Origin: Pelobates cultripes
Taxonomy: Eukaryota > Chordata > Amphibia > Anura > Pelobatidae
Assembly (NCBI GenBank): GCA_933207985.1
Contig: OW240913.1
Location: forward strand, 280,453,051 to 280,517,050
Direction: 5' to 3'
Length of the DNA stretch: 64,000 nucleotides
Shown: positions 43,597 to 57,240 of the stretch, piece after piece
Layout: each line of letters opens with the position of its first letter
Position numbering within the stretch: the first letter of the stretch is position 1
The notes under the pieces: model-generated
Databases searched by the model: none
What the model was told of the DNA's origin: nothing
The model's input: the letters and a program-made list of their open reading frames with translations, nothing else
Position numbers and translations under genes: made by a program

Positions 43597-44480
43597 GGCT
43601 TTTAATGAACATCATGCACATTCAGATCGAGACCTCTATGTTGTCACACTGTCACCACTCCTCCAGTCTGCATTAAGAACGGTTGCTTTACCTCTCCAGG
43701 GTGCCTGACTGCAGGGATGTGAGCAAATGAGATAAATAAGCATCTTTGGCCTTAATCTCATCCATGATGATTCATTAGGAGAAAGAAAGAATAAGAAGTA
43801 TGCAGAAGTCCAGATGAGTGGAGATGGTGAGAGTGATAAGATTAGTAGATGGAGTAGAAAGGTATTAAATACATGTTTTTAAAATAAAGTAGAAAGAAAC
43901 AAAAGTGTTTGCTTGCTCATGCAAGACCATGTGTGAAAAAAAGGAGGGAGCTTGAGATTATGGGATATAAGTGATAATATGACATAACTGGTATTACTGT
44001 GACTTGGTTGGATGAAACACCTGCTTAAGCTGTTGATTTAAATAAATAACCTTGATTTAAAACAAGGTTGAAACGATCATCTGGGGTTGCTGTATCTCTC
44101 ATGCAGAGAGAACCAGCCTGCATTTTGGATCTGTTCCACCAATTTTGGTGGGATCAGTCTGAAATGCAAATGGCCTTGTTCTTTTTGTAATTGCATAAGA
44201 TGAGCTAAAACTAGATGAGATCTAAGCGGGGAACCACTGAAGGGCAGGCTATTTGAGCTGTTGTCCATTCTCAGTACTCTCTTGCACCTTGTTTTTTTTT
44301 CACTCCCCTGAGTTGAGTTATGTGAGCATGGGCTTTGAATGAACATCATGAACAAGTGGATTAAGACCTCTCTGTTGTCACATTGTCACCACTCTTCCAG
44401 TCTGAATTACGAACAGTTGCTTTACCTCCCATGGGGGCCTGACTGCAGGGATGTAAGCAAATGAGATAAATGGGCATCTC
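43597..44480. repeat. Direct repeat pair of an unknown dispersed element
   Basis: The segment 43597-43760 (GGTTGCTTTACCTC, GCCTGACTGCAGGGATGT, AGCAAATGAGATAAAT) recurs with divergence at 44330-44480, about 730 bp downstream. The intervening DNA shares blocks with 37070-37330. Confidence 0.65.
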
Positions 44481-46829
44481 TGGTCCTGTGGACATGGCCG
44501 CCAGTCTGCAGTGACAAGATCCAGTCAGAGAGTTGCCGTGGTAACCTGCGGCAACGCTCTGATTGGTTAGAATTTGCGAGACACATGGTCTGCAGCTCTG
44601 CACACTGCGGAGCTGCAAACCGGTGTCTGTGATTGGTGTTCTCCTCCCGGGCAGATGGCACGGAGGGGCCTCGCACCCGGCGGCATATCCAGCAAGCCAC
44701 AAGGCCCCCTCCTGGTGTCGGGACCTTGGTCACTGACCAAGGACCTGACACAGTCTGTCCTAAGGCGGTTTAGGCGGCTGCAAGGCCCCAGACAGCACAA
44801 GACCTTAGGCAGCCACCTAAACCACCTAATTAGAGAGAAGCCTATGTGTAATGATACAGGTGAGTATATGGAAGCCTTATGGGTAGAAATTTGCATAGTA
44901 GGAAACAGGGCGAGTTCATTAAAAGTAGGCATAAGTTACCAAAGATGCCAAATATAAACACTGATGGGAAGATCAACTGCCAACTGCCATCTCAAATTAA
45001 TAAGGCTGCTTATTTGGGTAATTTGTTAATCATTGTTATTTTAAATACCCAGACATTGACTAGTAGTGTACTTAGGGGAAACAGGCTTTTGGACCTGTTA
45101 AATTACATTTTTATGTCACAATAAGTAGAAGTACCAACTGGAATAGACGTTTGTCTGGACTTTTTAATGAGAAATAATATTAACCTATTCTAAAACATCC
45201 AATTGAGGGTACACTAGGAAAATAGTTATGTATCATTTGAACGCAAAAACAAAACCAATTATATGGGCTTTACAAAAACGATACATTTTACAAAGTCAAA
45301 TTTCAATTGGTTCATCTTTACAATTGATTGACAGGTACTATCCACTGGGAAGAGCACATAGGATAAATGGAAAGACTTTAAACAAATTCTACAAAAGTAA
45401 AATTCTCAACACATACCATTGTGAAACAGCAAATAAAAACCAATGTTGCTCTCTAACAAGGTCAATCAAGGTTGCAAGGCATGGAAAGCCCATAAAAGGT
45501 GCAGTAGGGGAACATGTAGATGAGTAGAAATATAGATCAGGGTGCTACTACTAGAGCTGCCAGTGGGTAAGTAGTCTGGACTTCTTTTAAACACTGTCCA
45601 AATTAAAGCCAGCTTTAAAGCATTTCCTCCAGATTTCAGCTGTCTGTCAGTGTTAAGTCTAGCTGAGTTCCGGACCAATTTCAGGCCTTTTCTCATTCTT
45701 CAATGAGAAGAAGTGGTCTGGTTGCCTATAGCAACTTTTCAAATTAACTCTATGATATTTTTAACCCCTACAATTGCTGTTTCAGAGTTTTAAATTAAGA
45801 TTTCATATTCCAGTCACTGGCTTTTCTACTTTCTAATTATGTACGATTTGCTCAGTTTTACCACCTGTTAACCACCCAGTTCAACAACCACACATATATA
45901 TTTCTGGGGCATTTGTTAAATCTCCTCAGACATCTTTCATACCCTATCACGTTATAAAGCCGGACTTAGAATTAGTTTGACTCAAGTGTGGGACTGTTAC
46001 GTAGACCACTATTCTTAATTCCATGTATTTCAACCACATGGCCTATATCTTTTCACACTTTCCTCATAAGTTAACTCCTTTGTCTCTTACCGATAAAATT
46101 GATCTATACCTAACTATTCATTTTAGTTCTTTTTTTTTTTTGAGATGCCATAAATAGTTTGTCTGTACACCACTGCCCAGCCATCCTAATTGTTATCAAT
46201 CAGGGAGACCTAGGAGAATTCATGCCTGTCCTACTCTAAAACTGTTATACCAACTTCTTATCTTTTAACTTGTTTCCAGTATACAAGGTGGCACACTCTT
46301 AAGAAGGTTTCTGCAGGATAACTCATCATATCGTCCAAGATCATTTGTCGTAATGTCTGTGGAGTTTGGTGATGGGCTAAGGGAATATCTATTCTTAGGG
46401 TTTCTTCAACCACTTTGGCCTTTGGAGGATGAGTGCATCAACCAACATTTTTCTTAACTACTTGAAGCTAAGTTAGCATGTTAAATGTCATGTACAATTA
46501 GTAAAACACCGAACAAGTATGGTTTGTTTGGAAGGGTTGCCATGAGAACATGGCAGGATGGCTTAGATTGACAAAGTTACAAAGTTACATCTGAAAAACC
46601 ACATGACTTATAGAACAATGTCCTTTAGATAGAGAAGACCAAAGTGGAGATGTTTGTCTATAATATTTGACCATAATGCACAGCACCAGATTTGACGACA
46701 ACCAAACACCGCATATCAGCACAAATACCTCATATCAACTGTCGACAACTCAACTCGATTGAATTGCTATAGTGCTAGAATTCCAAACTATATTACTTGC
46801 ACTACTTCCCTCTGCCCACCCCCTCCCCC
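44481..46829. other. No gene seen; GC-richer block at 44500-44830
   Basis: The 44500-44830 block has an internal palindrome CTTGGTCACTGACCAAGG at about 44726 and could be LTR-derived. No coding region is credible in the rest. Confidence 0.4.
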
Positions 46830-47262
46830 CGGCACTGTAAGGGTTAATAAACACTTACTGTATTTACCCGATTCCAGCACCGATCTGCCTCCAATGCTCA
46901 GTCTGTGCTCAGCCACCTCCGACGTCCGTAAAGGGGGCCAGGGTCGCTAATGCATATGCACCTATAGGAGAGTATTGCTGCAAAGCTTTCCTATGGGGAT
47001 TTTACTGATGTTAGATGTCCTTATGCAGAACGTGAGGGCGGCCAGCATCAGTTAGGTGACCAAAACTTGCCTAGCAAGCAGGAAGTGCCTCTAGTGGTTG
47101 TTTTTCCAACCACTGGAGGCAGTCTTTGTCCTGCAATGTAATTATTGCAGTTTCTCAGAAACTGCAATAATTAACATTGCAGGGTTAAGGGGACATGGTT
47201 ACTGCATCCAGACTTCTTCAATGAGCTTTAATGATCTGGGTGCCTACAGTGTCTTTTTAAGA
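46830..47262. mobile_element. Diverged MITE related to 15678-16162, opposite orientation
   Basis: It shares the GCCTCTAGTGG block, the CAGTTTCTCAGAAACTG hairpin and a GATCTGGGTGCCTACAGTGTC-like end running to TTTTTAA at 47262. The left end is uncertain. Confidence 0.6.
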
Positions 47263-50200
47263 GAGCTGTGCATAAACAAATGCCAGAAAATATTTAATGA
47301 ACTGAAGCAGTGTTGTAAAGAAGGGATGGCCATAATTTCTCCACAAAGATGTGAGAGAGACTAATAAAGTCATACAGAAAAAGATTACTTCAATTTATTG
47401 CTGCTAAAAGTGCTTCTACAAGCTTCTGAATCGTAAGGTGTAGCTGTAGTTTATAACACATAGCTTTTCCATTTTGGCTTTATTTTTGTTAAATAAATCA
47501 TTACACAATGTAATGTGTCATGTGTTGTTAATTTGAGGTTGTATTTACCTAATATAAAGACCTGCTGAAGAATAGATAATTGTTATTATATCTTGACATG
47601 TAAAACCATAGAACTCAAAGAGGATGTACTTTCTTTTTTCCATAACTATGACAATGTCCATATCTACTCTCTCCACTCTGTCACCATCAGTGGATAACAT
47701 TTATTTAATTGCTTTCTTCCAGACTGTAAAAGCTACCTGAATTTTGCCAGCAATAATTTTAAATGTATATAAATAAAATTAAAAATAATAAATTCTTCTA
47801 AACTATAACATTGCAGTTCCCTCTTTCCCCTTTAATTCTTACATGCCTAAATAGCTTTAAAAGTTTTTATTTTTTTCAGCAAATAGAATGTGATGAGTTT
47901 TTATCTATAAAATAGTCATAATCTCTGTAATTATTATCATGTGAAATCAGTGTACATGATTTCTTATTTATTTTGTAAGAAGATTGGAAAGATTAATAAA
48001 AAGCCATTTTATTGTTCTCAAGATAATTAAATGAAATCAATTCTTGCATGTTTTAAAAATTTAAATTTTTTTCAACATAAATGTCAGTATTATTCTTTGG
48101 AAAGATGAAAGACTCCTGTGTCTGGATATCAAAATAGAATTGGCACCATCTCAAATAATGGCTTTAAAATTTCAATTTCCTTTTTGAGCCTGAAACAGAG
48201 AATAAATTCATTTGAACATTTCATATCTCTTAGAATAGATTGTCGAGTCCCAGAAGACACAAGCTTTAATCATTTGAAAAAAAGCACAGATAAATACTTC
48301 ATCCACAGGAACTGTTCTTCTCTGTCAACCTGTGGTCTGTCTGAGACCCTTAATTAGTTATAGAGACCATGATATAGAGACACTTGAAAGAGGATAAGAG
48401 TGGTAGTTCGTTGTGGAAAAACAGAACAACCTTTTGTACCTGATAATTTTAAGAGTAGCAACAGGCTAATATGCAGACAACAGAGGGTGTAGCATGTGCT
48501 GTGGTTCTCAGCTGAACAGCAGGCCTCTAATGAGGCCTAGTAGTGGATAGCAGCTGGTAAACTCTTTACTCAAAATACATAGCTCCGAATGCTTTTATTA
48601 ATGGACAAAAGATTGCAAATTGCTCAAAGTCCTAAGTAGGGAGTGAGAACATGTTTATGTGGTGACACACTATATACAGTTACAAACTGGATCAGACTAT
48701 ATATGGGGATAAATGTTGCTTCAACAAATAAAATATTGTGTAAAAAATGTATGTGATAAGAAGGGCATATACATTTTTAAATATCTCTCAGTGATTCACT
48801 CACTGATGTTTTCTTTTTCAAGTACATACAATCAATTTCCTCTAAATAATCCAGCCTTTTCAAGACTACCAAACAGAAGGAATTTAAAAAAAGAAAAAAT
48901 GTGTAGCTAAGCAAAGAATTAGGTAATTTGAGTCCAGCAACAAATTCAACATTAAGGCTGTAATCCACTGCTCTACGAAGTGTCATCTTTTTTTTATGCC
49001 ACCAGTAATGTTATTTTTTTTGGTTCTATTCTATCACAGTGATTTCAGCAATCTGTTATTGTCCATGATTATGATCAGGATTTTACCTGTTGATATGGAG
49101 ATAGGAGATGTGGCAGGGTTATTATGGTTTGAACATCTTCTGCATGTTGGAAGACGGTACTTGAAGCATGACATATGTATTATATAATTATCCACTTAGT
49201 TTAATGTGATCTGAGTTGAATTAATTTAGTGATCATCCAGCTATATCCTGCTTGGCAGTATTTACTCTGTACTCAGACCAAAAGTTTGGAGCAGTGCGGA
49301 CCAGTATCATAGTGAATGGATGGTAAAAAGTAGTGATGCGATTATATATGAGCCCTTAGAGACTCCCAGTTTTCTAAAAATTTTGCTATCTCTTTCTCTG
49401 GCTCTTTAATGAGCATCTTATGCTGGTAGCACCAGCCCTGCATTTACTTAAGCAAATCGTGGCATTTATACTGTAAATATTCAGGATAGATTTTGTACTC
49501 TACTGTAATGTATGGATGAACAGTCAATATCTACATAACAGGTAAAATAATGAAATGCATGTTAAAATAACTATTTAACTAAAAGGACAAAAACAACACA
49601 TCTCACTTTTACCTAAATTCTGATTACAATTTGACTGATCTCACAACCACTATATTGCATAATTGCATAGGCACAATACTTTACTGTAGATTAAAGTAAT
49701 GGTGAGCTATGGATTCCGTTTACTCTTTCAGTGTAAACACAAAATATGCAGAGCCCATCACCAGGCAGCATGTATGCATTCCAATATCACCATCAAACCA
49801 TCAATTATTTAGGGAATACACATTGTTACTAAATCACATTTAGACATAGCTTGCATCTGCAAACATGTGCAAACACCAGTACTCCCAAACACTGGAGATG
49901 TGCATGTTTTGATTTGTTATTTTTCTTATTTCGGTTCAGCTGAAATTCAGAAATTATCGATTTGGAACAAAACAAAATTTTAAGAAAAATAAATGCTTCC
50001 AAAATTCTGACACTATTATTCCCACTATTCCAAAGGATACAAAATTAAGGGATTGGTTAGCAGATAGCTCCCTAATTTGGTATCTTTAAAAATGGTATTT
50101 CGACATTGCATTGTATGGCATTAGTGAGCTACCTATATATTATACATAGCTGAAAGAACTAAATTAGTCAAATTAAAAGCCAACCCCTCTCCCCTTTTTT

Positions 50201-50339
50201 TCCTTTTTCAATCTGAATTAGTTCATTTTTATAGTTTCTATTTGTAAAAAAATTGGACATTTGGACACTTCCCAACTGCTGAATTTGGATGAATACTGAT
50301 AAAATTATTCGGTTCAGACCAAACGCCGGTTTGCTCTAT
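47263..50339. other. No gene seen; possible conserved block at 48090-48400
   Basis: Mostly AT-rich. The 48090-48400 stretch is non-repetitive and balanced in composition; conservation cannot be judged from here. Confidence 0.35.
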
Positions 50340-50580
50340 CAGCACCTACTCATAGAGATGCATTGAATCAATGCATCTCTTTGAGAAAAATCCAGCATCG
50401 CATTGCAGAGGGTGGAGACGCTAAACAGCACATACTGTGCAGCACTGCCCCAGGAAGCATTTCCAGTGACCATCTGAGGAGTGGCCACAGGAGGTATCCC
50501 TAGGGGGCAATGTAAACACTGCCTTTTCTCTGAAACATTTACATTAAGCTGTTGTTCTAGTGACTATAGTGTCCCTCTAA
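50340..50580. mobile_element. Diverged MITE of the TTAA family
   Basis: It ends AGTGACTATAGTGTCCCTCTAA and carries the TCTCTGAAACATTTACATT hairpin region related to 15678-16162. Confidence 0.5.
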
Positions 50581-50884
50581 TGACCTTGTACAATGATGAC
50601 CAAAATCACATATGTATGATACTAAGTTGCCAGATATCCATTTGATAAGCAATGGTTGTACAAAACAAATCATGCTTCAACTGTGTGGACAGGGGAAAAT
50701 TAATGTGGATGCACCTAGTGCAAAACACCTAGATGCCTTAGCTTCTCAATTGCTGCCGAGATATAGGTAATACTGGGTCATGGTCAAAGCAATTTTTTGT
50801 TGTAGCCACATGCTACTAATGCAGAAGACAGCTACTCTAAACTAGTAAGGAGGGTCCAGGTGGCTACTTTAGAAGGCAGCATCG

Positions 50885-51321
50885 CTAAGGTCCTGCTTTG
50901 AGAGTAGACCACAGTAAAAAAATACACACGATTACATTGGCTCTCAGGTCCAGGACACTCCCACATAAAACAAGATAATCCCTCCTCTGTGTCTGGGAGA
51001 TAATTGAGTCAAGGACTGTACAAAACTCAGTTATCCCCAGGAACAAAAAACACATTTCCAAACAGCCCAAAAGTACCATAAAAATACATAAAACCCCTCC
51101 AAAAATCACCCAGATTGGTTCAGGGGTTCATGGATTTCCTGGAAGTCATAATTTGACTGACCGTGCACATGGTCATATGCCCAAAACAGTTCCATGAAAC
51201 CAGTCAGTCAAGTTCAGTAGTCTTTTACCCTGCAGGGCCCATAGTCTGTGGGCAGGAGGCTGGCAAGCAAGCTCATCCAGGAGCTCATGGCAAACTCACG
51301 TGGGAAGGGGAGTTTGTCACA
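50885..51321 (-). repeat. Truncated 3' LTR
   Basis: Homologous to 53888-54372, sharing GATTACATTGGCTCTCAGGT-like and GGAAGGGGAGTTTGTCACA blocks. About 355 bp of the distal end are missing. Confidence 0.82.
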
Positions 51322-51490
51322 TATTTTCCCCCTACTGGGTAGATTATGCAGACCCAAGATCTCCAATCGGTCTGGGTCTGGGATAGTCTGGTGGCCTTTC
51401 CCAAAAGGCATAGTTGTCCAGAAGGCCTCCTGCCACAAGTGCCCATTTATACATCCAGGATCCTGCGGGAAAATAACCTGGATGCACTCC

Positions 51491-53302
51491 CTACTGGTTG
51501 GACCAAGTTGTCGCTGGGGACAGAAAGCACAGGGAACTCATCCGTACCTGGTAGGCGAGGCCAGTGGCGCTCTGCCCTGTAATCAGCAGTTCAGCTGGGT
51601 TGGTTGGTGAGCCATCAGGCCCCAGAACAAAGGAATAGATAGGGCAGAGGCCAGCTGCACTCTGCCCAATAGTCAATGTTATAGCTGGGGTGGCCTGTTT
51701 AACATCAGGCTCTGGATAAATGGAAAGAGGCAGGCAGAGGCCAACTGCTCTCTGCCCGGGTACAAGCTCTTCCACGAGGAAGGTGTCAGGGGAGGCCGTA
51801 GTTCCCTCCACTGAACCCGGAACACTATTCGGAATTGGTCGCTGGGGAGATGAATCAACTACCCCCTCTCCCTTGCATTCACACTGTGGCTGGGGAGGGA
51901 CGACACCCTCTTCTCCCAGGCTCTCCCTCTGCTCTTGGGGAAAACTGCTGCCGGCATCCTCCTCTTGGACGGGAGTCTGCAGTTGAGGATCTGGGCAGGC
52001 CGCCCAGCATCCCTGTTAGGGTGGTGCTGAGACCTCGGTCCCATCTGCACCATCCATGCCAGGGGGCTTGTTTCTGGATGACAGCCCCAGCTGCTGGCGA
52101 GTGAGACCGACCATCTCCACTCCTTGTATCTTTCCCCGTGGTTGTGGAGAGGGACCGACTGTCCCCTCGCAAGGTGTCTCCAACTGCCGCTGTGGAGAGA
52201 GACCATTTGACTCCTCTCTCAATAACACACTTTGCCACTGGGCAGGGGGAGCAAATATTCTCTCTCCCTGTACCAACTGTCCCCCCTCCTCGTACTTCCA
52301 GCTGGGGGTGGGAAAGGGGACTGGTTGTCCTCCCCTTCTGGTAATGTCAGTTGCAGTTGGGGATCTGGTTTGGCTGCCCAGCATCCCTGTAGGGCCAGTG
52401 GAGAGACCAGCCAGTTGGGGTTCCTCCCAGGACCAGTCTGTATGGTCTCCCTGTAGTAGGGGAGAGGGACCAGTTGTCTCCTCTCCTGGTACCTGCGGCT
52501 GCTGGAGGGTGAGGCCGGTTGCCTCCACTCCCCAGGATGCTGGCTACTGTAGGGTAAAGAGATCGATCATCTCCTCCCCCTGTAACTCCAGCCGCCACTT
52601 AGGAGACAGACCGGTTGCCTCCTCTCCCTTCATGGTACACTGCTGCTGGGGAGTAGTACTGACTATCCTTACTCCCGGTAGCTCTGGCTGTGGCTCGGGA
52701 TCTGGGCCGGCTGGCCAGCATCCCTGAAGGGCTGGTGGAGAGACCTCAGTTCCATCTCCACCTGCCGTCTGGAGGTCTTCCCAGGACCAGTCTATGAGTT
52801 CTCCTACTTTTGCAGCTGGTAGTGAAGCAGGGGGTACCTCACCTGGATCATCCCAGCTGTAGGGTGGCAGGTCTGGGTCTGCCACCCAGCTCTCCTGTTC
52901 TGCACTGCTGTCCAGTGGCTGAACTGCGTCTAGTAGCTCCACATAGTCTCTTTCTAGTTCCCACTCCGTGGCTGCCAGGCGAGCAAGGTCAGGTCCCAGC
53001 TCCAGGACTGAGGGATATTGTAACACTGCATTCTGGTAGGCATTAATCGCCCAGTATCGTGACTGGGCAGGACTGCCAAAATCACCATCCTTCTCAAGGG
53101 CCATCCATAACAGGCCGAGACCACCGTAGTCCTTCCCTACCAGCGGGGCGCCCTCTGACAGCCAGACATACTGCTGTACTGTGTGCCACCACAGCACCCG
53201 GTAGGAATTATCCAGTATCTGCTCCCACTCCACTAGGGATTCCGGGCATCTTGCCTGCTCTCCACCAGGTTGCGGCATCCGTTGGGCTACCTGGTCCCAC
53301 AA
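51491..53302 (-). pseudogene. Gag-like open frame with internal repeats, interrupted by stops
   Basis: One minus-strand frame stays mostly open across about 600 codons, broken by a few stops (for example at 52544 and near 52016). The first 250 residues include RVLWWHTVQQYVWLSEG, KDYGGLGLLWMALEKDGDFG and SRYWAINAYQNAVLQYP, an aromatic-rich helical domain, then a Pro/Glu-rich region of repeated GEExxGLSPQ-like units and QGCWPAGPDPEPQ-type blocks. I do not recognise the domain. Its position after the primer-binding site fits gag, which is inference. Confidence 0.6.
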
Positions 53303-53532
53303 GCGCTGGGCTATACTGGCGAGTGTCTCTCTCTGCTAAAACTGGATCTCTTCCAGGGCATCTACCCAGTATAGCTCCCGAGTTACATTTCTCTATTCTG
53401 TCACTCTTGTCCCTGAGTGCGAACGCTGACGGGAGGCCAGCTTGCTCCATTCCGCTGTGCTCCTCCGCAACCAGGGCCACTGCATGAATTCTAGCGTTGC
53501 CCTCAATTATAAATCCAACCTCTGCCACCAAA

Positions 53533-54372
53533 TGTGACAGACCGCCTGGCAGCCTGGTGCCTCCGCCAATCGCTGCTTCCTAGCTGTCACCAAGTACCAT
53601 AAGCACCGCACAAGCCACCATAAGCACAGTAGCCCCTTAGCCACCACAGCTTGGCTGGGGTGTCGCCGTCCCTTTTCACCCTAGACCTGGTTTCAGCTCC
53701 CAGTGAGAAGACCTCTCCTCCAAGAGAGTATAGCAGGTATAGCAGTGTAGCTCTTACAAGAGCATGTGATTATAAACCAGGGGAGTATCGTGATATAGCA
53801 ATCCCCAGAGCAGATACAGCTGTTCCCCCCACACATGAGAAGAGACTCTATGTTGAGGGTAGGGCAAGGGGTACTCCCCCCTGGACCTGAGAGTAGACTA
53901 CAGTAAAACCATACACACGATTACATTGGCTGTCAGGTCCAAGACTCTCCCAGATAAAACAAGATAATACCTCCTCTGTGCCAGGTAGATAATCGAGTCA
54001 AGGACTCAATTATCAATTATCTCCAAGCACAAAAAACACACATTTCCCAAACAGCCCAAAAGTACCATAAAAATACTTAAAACCCCCTAAAAGTTACATC
54101 CCCTGATAGCCCCGATCTGGATGACCAACATATCCAAAAATCACCAAGATCGGTTCAGGGGTTCAGGAATTTCCTGGAAGTCATAATTTGACCGACAGTG
54201 CACATGGTCCTATGCCCAAAACAGTTCCATGAAATCGGTGCTAATGGTCGGTCAAGTTTGGTAGTCTTTTACAGGTTTCCCTGCAGGGCCCATAGTCTGT
54301 GGGCAGGAGGCTGGCAAGAAAGCTCCTCCAGGAGCTTGTGGCAAACTCACGTGGGAAGGGGAGTTTGTCACA
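53533..54372 (-). repeat. Full 5' LTR, 840 bp
   Basis: Starts TGTGACAGACC and ends GTTTGTCACA on the plus strand, that is TG...CA on both strands. Blocks such as GCCAGCCTCCTGCC and GATATGTTGGTCATCC (minus strand) recur, diverged, in the solo LTR at 58518. Confidence 0.85.
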
Positions 54373-55582
54373 CATATACCTTCACATATTCCACTCTTAT
54401 TAATGCACACCCACTCTATCACTTACACCTTCCTAACCACCCTGTGATGTATCCATGCCTTATCTTTGTCACTTACACCCACCTTACCACCCTATCACTT
54501 ACCTATACCTTACCTTTGTCATTTACACCTGCCTACCCATACTATAACATACCCCATTTTCATCACAGTCACCCGCACTCAACCCCCTGTCACATACCTG
54601 CATGTCAATTTCCATACACAATCACCCACTGTTTCACTTATTCTCCACCTCACCTCCCACATATGTACACCTAACCACAATATCACCATCCAACCAATCA
54701 CATGCTAATAGGCATGATATTACATTTACCATCCAAATAAATACTCCATACTAGTTACCTTTACCTACCTAATCACATACCCTGTTCCAGTGCACCATCC
54801 ACTCATGTACAATGGCTTAGTCACATACTCATATACACCAAACCATATACCCATACAATCCATTGCCCCAACCTATGGGGTTATTCACTAGGCAGGGGGA
54901 TGACCTGGTAATTTAAATCCCTAGGTTCAAATAGCCTAATCGGAAAAATTATCAGCTATTTATAAAGATCGGCAATTTTGGCCTAATATTTGCAATACCC
55001 TGTTCAATCCCAAGCATTCATTGTTAAAAACCATGCTAGTACCATTCACTCTAACCTCATAATGCAACCTAGTCATATTCACACATCCAGCCTTGCCCCC
55101 CCCTTAACTTATTTGCACTCAATTAAATAACTCATAAAACCACCCAGCCATATAGCAAATAACGTAATACCATCAACCTACCAAGTTAGCTACAGCCAAA
55201 CCCACTGCCATATGCATACTGCACCCAAATTTAATACAAAGCCACACAGATTACACATGCATATCCTGGTGCATACAAGGGGCAGAGGTATTGTATTCTT
55301 GACAAAGGAAGAACTTCCCGAGTGGATTAATATCAAAAGTGCAGATATTAGGTTGCTAGGATAGGACCTGCCAAAAATGGGGTACATTGGCATTATGGCA
55401 TATGCAATGTATGATCATATACGTAATTAAACCCCCATTATTTTATGCCTAGATGAGGTGTTTTTAAATAAAACTATTACATTCTGTTAGCTTTGAGATT
55501 GATGTTTAGTGATTGAGTTCACTAAATCCTGTTCACTGGATATTGTATGTTTGTTATATATACACATCCAATGTAAATATAT

Positions 55583-55637
<55 letters not shown>

Positions 55638-56834
55638 TTTATATATAGGTGTATATAGAAAGGTGTCTACACTCTGGTATTCACTGGAAAATGCTTTTAG
55701 AGAACTGAAAGATTACAGTATTCACTCTGTTCATAATTTTAAACTCCCAGCTTTTTGATATACTGCTTTGAATTACCTTTAACCATTATATGCATCAAAG
55801 TGCTATGATGATACTTTATTTCGACTGCCAGAGCAACTGCTACCTCTTAAGTAAAAGAAGAATCAAAGACTTGCAGAATGCCAGTTGAGTTTCACCCTCA
55901 CACGGCAGGCACTAGCTACAACTTTTACCGCACACCTGGCACTCCCAACAAGGGCTCGATACTCAAGAAAATTGAGACTTCAAATGAGCTTTCACCTAAC
56001 AAGCTATAATTATTGTTCTTGAAACCGGCCTTGGAGATTTCATCATGACAGGCCATTTGTCAAATCAGTGAGGAGTTTAAGAAGATTTCTAGTGTAGTTC
56101 AAAACAAAAGCATCATTTCATCTTACATACACTTATTGTCGCTGCCCAAAGATTGAAAGCAACCTACTTTTGCAATCTCATCCTGTCATTAGGAAATAGA
56201 GGGTTATTAAACTAATTTAAACAGAAAAATTGTTCTACAGTATTAAGCCACTGATAAACATAAAATGAACATAGTGGGGATTATCTTCCAAGTGGAGGGA
56301 TTTTTAATTTTTCAGTTTCACGTTTATACTGCATCACAACTTTCCTATGAAAGCTTGCATTTACTCAATGGTAGTGGTTCATCATTAAATTTTAGTTAAT
56401 TGTGACAACTGTGTGTAGTCATTTTGCAGTATTATGTTAAGTATCAAGTTAAATTATCTTGTTTGGTAAGTTGGCCTTTTACTGTAAAAATAGATTGCAT
56501 AAAAAAGTAATATACAAAAAATTGTTTATTATGTTGTTCATTCAGGTGATCTATTTAAAAGGACAGACACTCTAAACACTATATCTTAGAGGGGACACTA
56601 TAGTCAACAAAAAATTTTAGCTTAAGGAAGCAAATAAAGAAAGAATGAAAATGGTGATCCACTGAAATGTGAAATAGGTGTGTTAGTAAACTAGCATCAC
56701 AACAGGTAGAAATTTTAAATATTTTTTTCACTATATAGTAAGATGAACCTATGACATTAGATTTGCAAATTACTGTAACAAACAATGAAAAGCAAAAATT
56801 GCACGACACAGAAAGAAGTGCTAAAGTAATTAAA
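54373..56834. other. No gene seen; (GATA)n at 55583-55636; possible conserved block 55850-56230
   Basis: 54390-54860 is a degenerate CA/pyrimidine-rich array (CACTTACACC-like words). A GATA microsatellite follows. The stretch 55850-56230 looks unique and balanced in composition. No coding region is supported. Confidence 0.5.
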
Positions 56835-57015
56835 TAACCGTAACAGAAATAATGCTCCAGGGCCAGATGCTATTCACTTACAGATACTTAGGGAGTTAAG
56901 TGAAGAAATAGAAATAGTCAAACCATTGGTTTACATGTTTAAAGGCTTGGAAGACTTTTACTAAAGCATTGCTACCAAAGGATTGGGGAAGAGGGAAGAT
57001 CTTCCAAAAAGCAGC
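56835..57015 (+). pseudogene. CR1/L2-like LINE fragment
   Basis: Forward translation gives NNAPGPDAIHLQILRELSEEI, given here as its key part APGPDAIH...LRELSEEI, followed by PLVYMF, the region ahead of RT motif A in CR1/L2 LINEs. It is short and broken. Confidence 0.75.
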
Positions 57016-57240
57016 TTTTCTGTTCTTGATCAGAGCTTTATAACTCCATCTAGTAGTGTAGTTAATTTCAGAGGTCACTGTTGTTTTAATAAACTCTTTA
57101 TAAAATGAATAAAATCCCAGAATCGCACAGGCCTGCCTTGAAATTTTTGGTTAGTGGATGTTTGGAATGACCATCAAGATCCCTTTCTTTAAATTATTTG
57201 TTTAAAATATTTACCATTTCAATATGAGCAGATGAAGATT

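Larger units (their letters stand above)
50885..54372 (-). mobile_element. Non-autonomous LTR retrotransposon lacking pol
   Basis: Two LTR copies flank a 2.2-kb interior. The full 5' LTR (minus orientation) is 53533-54372; the 3' LTR is truncated at 50885-51321. A polypurine tract (minus strand AGTAGGGGGAAAATA, 51322-51336) sits immediately before the 3' LTR. A TTTGGTGGCAGAGG segment next to the 5' LTR (53520-53532) is at the primer-binding position. The interior has one long gag-like frame and no RT, protease or integrase motif. Superfamily (Gypsy-like or ERV-like) is undetermined. Confidence 0.8.

Noticed and set aside
51720..52727. Plus-strand frames of 90-220 codons in the LTR element
   Set aside because: They are shadows of the minus-strand gag-like frame, which has the coherent composition and sits between PBS-like and PPT signals.
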